A DNA stretch of 64,000 bases, taken from positions 6,344 through 70,343 of the forward strand of contig NZ_DASZCQ010000253.1 of assembly GCF_035942955.1 (NCBI RefSeq). Direction: 5' to 3'. A program made the position numbers and the translations under genes. Source of the DNA: DASYTH01 sp035942955. Lineage in GTDB: Bacteria; Actinomycetota; Actinomycetes; Mycobacteriales; Pseudonocardiaceae. A model generated the notes under the pieces. It was given only the letters and a program-made list of their open reading frames with translations, searched no databases and was not told where the DNA came from. This document shows positions 1-7,710 of the stretch, in pieces (position 1 is the stretch's first letter; the number at the start of each line of letters is the position of its first letter).

Positions 1-101
1 CTTCACACTCCACATCGGACGCTCAAGCCGCGACCTCCCCCTCACCGTCCTCGTGACACCCCCGGCTGGTTCCAGGGACTGAGCCCGCCACCGGCATCCG
101 G

Positions 102-1715
102 TCAGGGTGTGGTCAGGTCGAACCGGGGCACGGTGACCGTGCCGCCGAGGGTTCGGGTGGCGTAGTTGAACAGGGCGTAACGGTAGCCCATGAAGAACTG
201 CCATTCGTTGTTCAGGGTGAACCCGGGGCCGAGTGGGGTGAAGGTGGTTCCGTTGGTGCTGTATGAGAAGCGGCCTTGCCGGCCGGCACCGGGGCGGATG
301 TCGGCGTTGACGCGCAACCAGATCCGTCCACCCGAGACGTTCGCGCCGGCCACCTCGGTGCCGGTGGTTCTGGTGTTCCAGTTGCCGTCCATGGTGATGT
401 TGTTGACCATCACCACCCGGTCGGTGCCGCCGTCGCGTTTGATCCCGATCCAGGCCGATGACTGGCGCAGCAACGCCAGCCCGGCCCGGTCCCCGTCACG
501 CATCCCCGCGTAGTCGAGGGTGATGGTCGCGGTGGATGTGGGTCCGAGGATCCGGTGGGTGAGCGTGTTGCGGGCCGAGTACAGGTCGGTGGTCACGGTC
601 GCGGTCTGCAGCCGCAGTCCATTGTTGACCGACCAGCGGCCGTTGTCCGGATTGTGGTTCCATTCCCACTCCGGGCCGAGCGTCGTCCCGGCGAAGGTGT
701 CCGCCCCGGTCGGTGGTTTGACCGCCCGCGGCGGGGGCGGCAGGTTCGGCGGCGGATATGAGGTGCCCCAGGCGCCGTTGACCAGCTGCAGCACCGGCCA
801 CCCGTCCGAGGTCCAGGTGATCGGGGCCAGCACGGGCACCCGGCCGCCGGGGAAGGCGTCGACGAAGGCCATGTAGTACCAGTCGCCGTTCTGGGTCTGC
901 ACCAGACCACCCTGATGCGGGACTCCCCCGCCCGGGATCGGGCCGCGCAGGTCCAGCAGGAGCTGCCGGATCTGGTACGGCCCGAACGGACCCGTCGTCG
1001 ACTTGAGAATGTACTGGCCGTTGGCCGGACGGGTCAGGAAGATGTAGTAGGCGCCGTTGCGCTTGTAGAACCGGGCGCCCTCCAGGGTTCCGATGCTCGA
1101 CGGGGTTTGGAACACCTGCTGCGCGCGGACCTGGCTGAGCCCGTCCGCGGACAGCTGAGCCACGCTGATGGTCGTGTTGCCGTAGGCCACGTACATCGTG
1201 TCGTTGTCATCGACGAGCAGCCCGGCGTCGTAGTAGCAGGTGGGGATCGTCGAGCGTCTCTGCCACGGCCCCTCCACGGCCGTCGCGGTGTAGATGTGGG
1301 TCTGGCTGAAGTCGACGCAGCCGCCCCAGTAGAAGGTGTTGTTGCTGCGGCGGAAGTTCAGGAACGACGCCCACACGCCTCGGACATATCCGCGCCCGCC
1401 GTTGAGGTCGTACTTCGACCCGAAGTCCAGCCGCGGGACGGAATGGCCGGCGAACTCCCAGTTCACCAGGTCGAACGAGCGCAGGATGGGCGCCCCTGGC
1501 GAGTAGTGCATCGTCGAGGCCGAGTAGTAGAAGGTGTCACCCACCCGGAAGATGTCGATATCGGCCAGGTCCTCCCACAGCACCGGGTTGGTGATCGTGG
1601 CCGACGGAGTCACGGCACCGGGCGCGGTGGGCTCGGCCTGAGCGGCCACGATGCCGGTCGCCGCCAGGGCGGCGGCGACAAGGGCGGGGGCCCACCGTGG
1701 AATGTGCCTGCGCAT
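102..1715 (-). CDS. Secreted GH43-family glycoside hydrolase
   Basis: Predicted secreted enzyme of 537 residues that would release arabinose or xylose from plant arabinoxylan or arabinan. Residues 1-27 form a signal peptide. The five-bladed GH43 catalytic domain follows (about 42-340) with candidate catalytic residues Asp52 (in ADIDIF), Asp163 (in YYDAGLL) and Glu212 (in TLEGARF). After a proline-rich linker, the C-terminal 190 residues resemble the concanavalin-A-like domain of beta-xylosidases. The ATG at 1715 is chosen because the signal peptide begins there; the frame is open much further upstream, but only as a shadow of the next gene. The neighbouring GH62 gene on the same strand ends 92 bp upstream, so both may be transcribed from the operator at 3364. 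Substrate specificity within GH43 cannot be decided from sequence. Confidence 0.88.
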   Translation of the reverse strand: MRRHIPRWAPALVAAALAATGIVAAQAEPTAPGAVTPSATITNPVLWEDLADIDIFRVGDTFYYSASTMHYSPGAPILRSFDLVNWEFAGHSVPRLDFGSKYDLNGGRGYVRGVWASFLNFRRSNNTFYWGGCVDFSQTHIYTATAVEGPWQRRSTIPTCYYDAGLLVDDNDTMYVAYGNTTISVAQLSADGLSQVRAQQVFQTPSSIGTLEGARFYKRNGAYYIFLTRPANGQYILKSTTGPFGPYQIRQLLLDLRGPIPGGGVPHQGGLVQTQNGDWYYMAFVDAFPGGRVPVLAPITWTSDGWPVLQLVNGAWGTSYPPPNLPPPPRAVKPPTGADTFAGTTLGPEWEWNHNPDNGRWSVNNGLRLQTATVTTDLYSARNTLTHRILGPTSTATITLDYAGMRDGDRAGLALLRQSSAWIGIKRDGGTDRVVMVNNITMDGNWNTRTTGTEVAGANVSGGRIWLRVNADIRPGAGRQGRFSYSTNGTTFTPLGPGFTLNNEWQFFMGYRYALFNYATRTLGGTVTVPRFDLTTP

Positions 1716-1807
1716 GGTGTTCCCTCCCGCGGGGGCGAGGTGGTGTGCGGCTCGCGCATGGTTGGGGCGGCTGGACCCACGTCGGGCCAGCCGCCCGCGT
1801 TCGCCGG

Positions 1808-3337
1808 TCAGCAGGTCGAGTTGGTCTGGGTGAGCAGGCCCATGCGCCACGGCAGGCGGATGTATTCGCCGCTGGCGTTGGGATCCATGCCCTGGTAGAC
1901 GTACTGCAGCCGGCAGGGGTTGATGGTCTGGGTCTGGTCGTTGTTGGCGCGGATCAGGTCGCCGTGGCTGATGTCGCGGGTCCACTGCCCGTTGGGGAAG
2001 GTGACATTGTTGGAGCGCGCGAACGGGTTGGACTCGGTGTTGGCCAGGGGGGCCCAGCTTCCGGTGAGGCTGGTGGAGGTGTAGGACCGGAACCAGCGCC
2101 GCCCGTCCGAGCCGATCGCCTCCTGGAGCAGCAGGTACTGGTTGTTGCCCGCGACCTTGTACACGTTGGTCGCCTCGAACAACGCGAACCGGGAGTCCGA
2201 CAGCACGATCTGGGTGTTGCCGAACCCGTTGGGGAAGCTGCCCTGGCTGGTCTGGGCCCGGTAGATGTGGCCGTTGTCGTCGGAGAAGAACAGGAAGCAG
2301 TTCGCGCCGTCGCAGATCACCCAGAAGTCGATCCACTGCCCCGGTCCCTTGTTCTGGGTCACGATCGGTGGCTCCTGCGCGATGAACGTGCGCGGCGCCG
2401 ACCAGGACCGCGGATCGGCCGGGTTGGTGCTGGTCGAATAAGTGGGCGGGCCGGTCTGATACACCAGGTACCACAGGTTTTGTGGCGCGAAGAAGAACAG
2501 CTGCGGCGCCGCCCGGTAGCCGGGTCCGATCGCCGATGCCGTGTCCAGATAGGTATGCGTCGCGGACGCGGCCTGCGGCCAGTCGGCGAAGCTGTAGAAC
2601 ACCAGACCCCACCCGGACGGGCTGGCCGTCGTGGCGTAGATCAACCACTGGTTGTTGTGCCGCGTCACCGAGAAGTCCTTGACCGCCAACGCGTTGGGAT
2701 GTTGGGCGTCCGGCTTCGGCCCGGCAAGCACGCCGCTGGACGACCACCGGAACGTCGACGGCAGCGCACCACCGGGAGCGTCGCCGAGCGGGACGAGCCG
2801 CCACTGCTGGTTGGCCCCGCCCCCGTCGGCGAACTGGACCACCCGGGCCCCGTCGGCGGTCGACGCACCCTGCACCTCCACCGCCTTGCCGCTGTTGCGG
2901 TTGATCAACCGGACGAACCCGTCCGGCGAGTCGGCCAGGCGGAACTGCTGGTTCGTTCCGTTGCCGTCCGCCCACTGCACGATGTTGGCGCCGTCGGCGG
3001 TGGAGAAGTTGAACACGTCCAGCACCTTGCCCGAGTGCCGCGCCCGCAGCCGGTAGAAGCCGCCGCCGGAGTCCACGAACTGCCACTGCTGGTTGGCCCC
3101 GTCGTGGCGGGTCCACTGCTGGATCTGCGCGCCATCGCTCGTGGACACAGCGGACACGTCCATCGCCTTGCCGCTGTTCCGGTTGACCAGCACGTACCAC
3201 GCGTTCGGATCGACCGTCGCCGCCTGCGCCACCCCGGCCGCCCCCACCACGACCAGGAGGCCGGCCAGCAGCGCCACCACCGCGGCCAGCACCACCGACC
3301 GCCCACGACGCCACGGCACCCGCACTGTCGCACTCAT
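1808..3337 (-). CDS. Secreted GH62 alpha-L-arabinofuranosidase with N-terminal CBM13
   Basis: Secreted 509-residue enzyme expected to remove arabinofuranosyl side chains from arabinoxylan. The signal peptide covers residues 1-40. A ricin-type beta-trefoil (CBM13) spans about 45-185, with three QxW-type repeats (NQQWQF, NQQFRL, NQQWRL). The GH62 domain runs from about 195 to 509. Candidate catalytic residues are Asp221 (VKDFS), Asp337 (QWIDFW) and Glu388 (LFEATN), as in the family. The ATG at 3337 is chosen over an in-frame ATG 25 codons upstream because GGGAGG lies 5 nt before it and the longer form would translate through the operator. A deleted paralogue lies at 26081-26521 with the same promoter architecture. 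Confidence 0.92.
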   Translation of the reverse strand: MSATVRVPWRRGRSVVLAAVVALLAGLLVVVGAAGVAQAATVDPNAWYVLVNRNSGKAMDVSAVSTSDGAQIQQWTRHDGANQQWQFVDSGGGFYRLRARHSGKVLDVFNFSTADGANIVQWADGNGTNQQFRLADSPDGFVRLINRNSGKAVEVQGASTADGARVVQFADGGGANQQWRLVPLGDAPGGALPSTFRWSSSGVLAGPKPDAQHPNALAVKDFSVTRHNNQWLIYATTASPSGWGLVFYSFADWPQAASATHTYLDTASAIGPGYRAAPQLFFFAPQNLWYLVYQTGPPTYSTSTNPADPRSWSAPRTFIAQEPPIVTQNKGPGQWIDFWVICDGANCFLFFSDDNGHIYRAQTSQGSFPNGFGNTQIVLSDSRFALFEATNVYKVAGNNQYLLLQEAIGSDGRRWFRSYTSTSLTGSWAPLANTESNPFARSNNVTFPNGQWTRDISHGDLIRANNDQTQTINPCRLQYVYQGMDPNASGEYIRLPWRMGLLTQTNSTC

Positions 3338-3958
3338 GGAATCCTCCCGTGCCCCGACGACTCTGGGAGCGCTCCCAGCAATGTTCGAGATTTCGGACAA
3401 CGTTTGGTACATCGGATGAGCATCACGTTAACGATGCGACTCGCCACGGTCAACCGTGCCGAAGCACCGTGCGCAGAGCGCACCACCGAAAAGGTTTTCG
3501 CCCGGTCGGCCTCGTCCTGGCGGATCCGCTACGCAATGCCTCCGGGCCCACCCCACTGCTCGGCCTGCCGCCCGGATCACCGGCGGTGCCGCAAACGGAA
3601 TGCCCTCACACGCCCGGCAGTCCTCGTGCGGCACGCCCGGACCAGGCCACGAGCGGTACGCGCCACCGGGGTCGTGACCGGTCGCACAGGTGTGCTTTTC
3701 GGATGTCGATAGTCGTCGGCTCGGCGGAATGCCGACAACCAAGTCCGCAGGCGCAGATCGCCCGGCTCGCGACGGCGCAAGGAAGCCATCTTCGTCACGA
3801 CGAAATAGGTGATCGAGCGAAGATCAGCCTTTGAATGGTTCGTTTGAGCCAATTCCATGCCGGTTTTTGAGGCGGGTGGCGTGTATGTCATGCTCGGTTC
3901 GATGAGCAATTGTCCGCCATGGCCGCAATGTGCGTGTCGGCTTGGTTGCCAATGCCGT
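3338..3958. other. Intergenic region, 620 bp
   Basis: Besides the operator cluster at 3364-3500, no convincing gene is visible. Open frames here have no recognisable domain or ribosome binding site. The first 160 bp are homologous to the region upstream of the deleted GH62 copy at 26.5 kb. The remainder is unexplained. Confidence 0.6.
3364..3377. promoter_or_regulatory. CebR-type operator in front of the GH62-GH43 genes
   Basis: TGGGAGCGCTCCCA is a perfect 14-bp palindrome 27 bp upstream of the GH62 start. It equals the operator known for the LacI-family cellobiose regulator CebR of streptomycetes. Nearby are CGAGATTTCG (3386-3395) and CGAAAAGGTTTTCG (3487-3500), dyads of the CGAA/TTCG kind described for xylan regulators. 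The same three elements recur with the same spacing at 26558-26695. Confidence 0.75.
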
Positions 3959-4720
3959 TCAGGCCACCTGGACGTGCGCGCTGACCGGCGCGTCCCGGGA
4001 GCCGAGGAGGGTGTACGGGTCGGTGCCCTCGGGCGGCCAGATTTGCAGCAGCGGCACCGCGCCACCGCCGTCGGCGCTCGCGTAGCCCTCGAACGCGGGC
4101 CAGTGGTCGGCGACGCCGTTGACCGAGACGGTACCGGTGACCGGGTCGATGGTGATGAGGAAGTTCACTCCGACCGTCGGCGCCAGCGCGACCAGTGGGT
4201 CGGCCGCGGCGACGTCCAGAGTCAGGATCGCGACGTTCTCGTTGGCGGTGTCGTGCACTCCCGCCTCCGGATCCGCGTAGGTATTGCCGACGTGAAAGTT
4301 GGCGAAGCCGCCCGACGGCGTGGCGGTCCCGGAATCCGTCACCTGCCCGGAAGCGCAGTCCACCATCCGGGTCAGGCCACAGTGCACATCGGTACTGCTC
4401 ACTCTCGCGTTGGCGGTCCCAAGGCCCTCGATGGTCACCGCGGCGTGCAGCCGCGAGGAGGCACCGATCGAGGCGTCGAAGGAGCGGTCGTCGCCGAGGA
4501 AACAAAGCCCAGCGCCGGAGACCTGGTGGTCCGGGATGAAGACGTTGAACCACATGGTGATGGAGCTGATCTTGACGACGGTGCCCATACCCACCGGTGC
4601 GTCCACCGCCGGGTCGGCGGACGCATCGGCACCGCCGTCCGAAATCAGTTGCCACTGGCTGCCGTCCCACCAGTAGTAGCCGTCCGCGGACCGCGGTGCG
4701 TCGACAGGAATCGTGCTCAC
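3959..4720 (-). CDS. Hypothetical protein with a YYWWDGxxWQ motif
   Basis: Unrecognised protein of 253 residues from the GTG at 4720. The N-terminus carries DGYYWWDGSQWQ (about residues 12-23), similar to the short tryptophan motif of DUF2510-type actinobacterial proteins. The remainder is beta-rich, with no transmembrane segment or signal peptide, and ends in a proline-containing segment. The frame is open further upstream to 4900, but the sequence before the GTG is not protein-like. No good Shine-Dalgarno sequence precedes the GTG, so it may be leaderless. Neighbours are a GH62 gene on the same strand and a divergent secreted FG-GAP protein; no operon partner is evident. Function unknown. 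Confidence 0.6.
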   Translation of the reverse strand: MSTIPVDAPRSADGYYWWDGSQWQLISDGGADASADPAVDAPVGMGTVVKISSITMWFNVFIPDHQVSGAGLCFLGDDRSFDASIGASSRLHAAVTIEGLGTANARVSSTDVHCGLTRMVDCASGQVTDSGTATPSGGFANFHVGNTYADPEAGVHDTANENVAILTLDVAAADPLVALAPTVGVNFLITIDPVTGTVSVNGVADHWPAFEGYASADGGGAVPLLQIWPPEGTDPYTLLGSRDAPVSAHVQVA

Positions 4721-5026
4721 GGCTAGGAGGCTAGCCCGGCGGCGTACCAGAAACCCGCCCCTTGAGGCGAACCTTCCGCCGGCACCGGGTCCGATCGGGC
4801 AGCCGGCCAGGCCCGAAGTTCCGACCAGTTCAGGCGTCTCGTGGAGCCGATCCCGTGTTGGCCGTTGGGGATCTTCACGAGCGGACACGAGCGTGAACAT
4901 CCCAAGTCCCGGTCCTGACGTCCGGACAGGTTCGGGAACTTCCCGGAAGCGATCACCTCGGCTCGGTGGCGTGCTGGACTCGGCACGTCATCGTCAACCG
5001 CGGGACGTTCGGGGAGTGATGCGTTC

Positions 5027-6226
5027 GTGCACAGACCACTGTGGACCAGGAGCAGGCTGGTCACCGCCGCGGCGACGGCCGCGGTGCTGGTGGCGGCCAT
5101 GACCGGCGTGGCGCCGGCATCGGCCGCCGCGACCGGTCATCCTATCGGGATCATGGGCGCCGGAACCAACGACTTCACCGGTGACGGGCGGGCCGACCTG
5201 ACCGCGTTGTACGACTACGGCGGCGGCGAGGCCGGGCTGTTCGTGCTGCCCGGCACGCCGACCATCGCGAACAACGCCACCACCATGGACCCGGTCTGGT
5301 GGGAGGGACCGGGCAGCTACTGGCCCAGCGTCATGAAGATCGCGGCCGGGGACTACAACGGTGACGGGTTCTCCGATGTGCTGGCGCTGTACGACTACGG
5401 CGGCGGTGAGGTCGGACTGTACATCTATCCGGGCACCGCCACCCGCAACGACATCACCGCGGCCATCCCGTACCGGATCTCGCACGTTACGTCGTGGGGC
5501 CTGGTGCCGAGCACCGCGAAGGTCACCGCGGGGGACTACACCGGTGACGGCCTGGCGGACCTGCTGGTGCTGAACGACTACGGCGGCGGCTCGGCCGGGC
5601 TGCTGGTGTTCTCCGGCACCACCTCCCGGGTTCAGGACTCGGTCTTCCCGCACGAGGTGTGGCGCACGCCGCCGCGCAACTTCGACGTCAGCCGGGCGAA
5701 CGTCGCCGCCGCCGACTTCACCGCCGACGGGAAGGACGACCTGCTGGTCCTGTACGACTACGGCAACAGGGAGTTCGCCCTGTGGGTAATCCCCGGGACG
5801 GATGCCCCGGTCTCGGGCACGGTCCAACCGTACTGGTGCTGGCACACCGTGGGCACGCACGACAGCTTCAGCCGGGCCCAGCTGGACACCGGGGACTTCA
5901 ACCGGGACGGGCGGAAGGACCTGGTGGTGCGGACCGATTCCGTCGCGTGGGTGGTGCCGCACACAACCGGGGCGGGCGACAACGCGACCTGGCCCGAGAT
6001 TTACTACCCGGGCGGCTTCCCGCTCAACCGGGCCAAGAGCATCGTGGGTGACTACAACGGCGACGGCGCGGCGGACCTGATCTACCTCGTGGACAACGGA
6101 AACGGGGATGCCGAGGTGTGGGTGCTGGCCGGCGGGGTGCCCAACTCCGCGAACCGCGTGCCGGTGGAGGTCTGGTCGACGCCCGGTCCGGGCTATTTCT
6201 GGCCCAGTGTCGTGAAGGTGGCCTGA
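5027..6226 (+). CDS. Secreted FG-GAP/VCBS-repeat protein
   Basis: Secreted 399-residue protein with a signal peptide ending near residue 34. It has about seven VCBS/FG-GAP repeats, each with a calcium-binding type motif such as DFTGDGRADL, DYNGDGFSDV, DFNRDGRKDL and DYNGDGAADL, often followed by a tyrosine-rich LYDYGGGE strand. These repeats fold as beta-propellers; in secreted bacterial proteins they usually bind ligands or partners rather than catalyse. The GTG at 5027 follows GGGGAG at 5011-5016. The 3' end overlaps the convergent regulator gene by 34 bp. The biological role cannot be told from sequence. Confidence 0.82.
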   Translation: MHRPLWTRSRLVTAAATAAVLVAAMTGVAPASAAATGHPIGIMGAGTNDFTGDGRADLTALYDYGGGEAGLFVLPGTPTIANNATTMDPVWWEGPGSYWPSVMKIAAGDYNGDGFSDVLALYDYGGGEVGLYIYPGTATRNDITAAIPYRISHVTSWGLVPSTAKVTAGDYTGDGLADLLVLNDYGGGSAGLLVFSGTTSRVQDSVFPHEVWRTPPRNFDVSRANVAAADFTADGKDDLLVLYDYGNREFALWVIPGTDAPVSGTVQPYWCWHTVGTHDSFSRAQLDTGDFNRDGRKDLVVRTDSVAWVVPHTTGAGDNATWPEIYYPGGFPLNRAKSIVGDYNGDGAADLIYLVDNGNGDAEVWVLAGGVPNSANRVPVEVWSTPGPGYFWPSVVKVA

Positions 6227-7563
6227 CCGCCGCTTCTGGGCTCCGGTACGCCGGCGGCGAGCTCGCCGGCGTACGCCTTGAGCAGGCGGTGCATCCGGAA
6301 CCGGTGCGCGGCCGCCGGTTCGACGAGATGCGCGCGCAGCAACGTGTCGATCGACCGCCGAACCTGCCCGGGGTCAGCTCCGGCCACCGCGGCGACCGTG
6401 GCCGCCGTGAAGTCGGCCCCCTGGTGGGCGCCCAGGAGGCGAAAGATCCTGGCCGCCTCGCGGTCGCCGTGCACAAGGTGGCGGTAAGACCACGAGAACA
6501 CGGCGCGCAGGTCGGTCCGCGGGTCGGCACCGGCGGCCAGCCGGTCCAGCAGCCGCCCCTCGCCGGCGAGGTCGGCGAGGGACACCGCCGGCCGGGCGGC
6601 GGCCAGCTCGGCGGCAACCCGGATGGCCAGCGGCAGGCAGCCGCACTGCTGGGCCAGGACCGTGGCGGCGCGCCGGTCGGCCGCCACCCGGCCGGCGCCG
6701 AGCACGGTGTCCAACAGGGCAAGCGCGTCGGGCAGCGGGAGGACACCGAGCCGCAGGCGGTACGCGCCGTCCCGGGCGAGGAGGCCGGCCAGGTCGTCGC
6801 GGCTGGTGACCAGGACAAGGCAGGAGCCGGTCCCCGGCAGCAGCGGCCGTACCTGCTCGGCGTCCGCGGCGTTGTCCAGCAGGACGAGGACCCGCCGGCC
6901 GGCCAGCCGGGCCCGGTAGCGGGCCGCCAGCACGGCGAGGTCGGCGGGAACCGGCTCACCCGGGGCGAGGCTGCCCAGCAGCACGGCCATGGCGTCGGCG
7001 ACCGGCAGCCGCGGCTCGGGATCGTAGCCGCGCAGATCGACGTGCAGGCACCCGTCGGGAAAGCGGTCCCGGGCACGGTGCGCCCACCGCAGGGCCAGCG
7101 CGGTCTTGCCGACTCCGGGGGCACCGCAGATCGCCGAGACCACAGGTCCCGCTCCGAAGCCATTGTCCGCCAAGCGATCGAGCTCGGCGAGCTCGGCGTC
7201 GCGACCGGTAAACCCCCGGGCGACGGGCGGGAGGCAGAACGGGGCGGCGGCCGGCTCGACATCCGGTGGATCACTGTGCGCGCCGGCGTGCACCCGGTAC
7301 CAGGCCTCGTTCCACTCCCGCTGCTCGGCCGGGTCCGCGCCCAACGCGACGATGATGCGGTCGAGCACCTCCGAGGGGACCAGGGTCTGCCCACTCAGGT
7401 AGCTGTGCAGGGTGGAGCGCGGCAGCCGCACGAGACCGGCGAGATGCTCAAGGCTGACCCTGGCCTTCGGGGTGCCCGCCGCCGCCCTTGCGCGCAGCAG
7501 GTCCAGCTCCCGGGCCAGCTCGGCACGGGTGCGGATCCGACGCGGATCGGGACCGGTGCTCAC
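6193..7563 (-). CDS. HTH / NB-ARC ATPase regulator
   Basis: Cytoplasmic STAND-type regulator of 456 residues. An N-terminal helix-turn-helix of the kind RLPRSTLHSYLSGQ (about residues 47-60) precedes an NB-ARC ATPase domain with P-loop GAPGVGKTA and Walker-B-like VLVLLDNAAD. It ends in a short winged-helix region with no TPR sensor. Family members with C-terminal TPRs (AfsR-like) are about twice this length, so this is a short form. The GTG at 7563 is preferred over an upstream in-frame start. It is divergent from the LAL regulator at 7711, with about 150 bp between them, so the two may share a control region. Confidence 0.75.
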   Translation of the reverse strand: MSTGPDPRRIRTRAELARELDLLRARAAAGTPKARVSLEHLAGLVRLPRSTLHSYLSGQTLVPSEVLDRIIVALGADPAEQREWNEAWYRVHAGAHSDPPDVEPAAAPFCLPPVARGFTGRDAELAELDRLADNGFGAGPVVSAICGAPGVGKTALALRWAHRARDRFPDGCLHVDLRGYDPEPRLPVADAMAVLLGSLAPGEPVPADLAVLAARYRARLAGRRVLVLLDNAADAEQVRPLLPGTGSCLVLVTSRDDLAGLLARDGAYRLRLGVLPLPDALALLDTVLGAGRVAADRRAATVLAQQCGCLPLAIRVAAELAAARPAVSLADLAGEGRLLDRLAAGADPRTDLRAVFSWSYRHLVHGDREAARIFRLLGAHQGADFTAATVAAVAGADPGQVRRSIDTLLRAHLVEPAAAHRFRMHRLLKAYAGELAAGVPEPRSGGQATFTTLGQK

Positions 7564-7710
7564 CGGAACAGGGTGGCCGGATTCGCGCCGCCGGAGCATC
7601 GGGCGATACCCCGACACCCCACCCCGACACCGGTTCGAATTCCGCGGTAACGCGGGGCAAGATCACAGCGACCACACGGGTGGATACTCCCCGTAGTAGT
7701 GGAGGCTGCG

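Noticed and set aside
102..3314. Single open frame of 1070 codons on the minus strand
   Set aside because: Only the last 537 codons encode the GH43 enzyme; the first half is the out-of-frame shadow of the GH62 gene in GC-rich DNA.
5150..6130. Repeated GACTACGGCGGCGG-like segments
   Set aside because: They encode FG-GAP repeats of the secreted protein and need no separate explanation.
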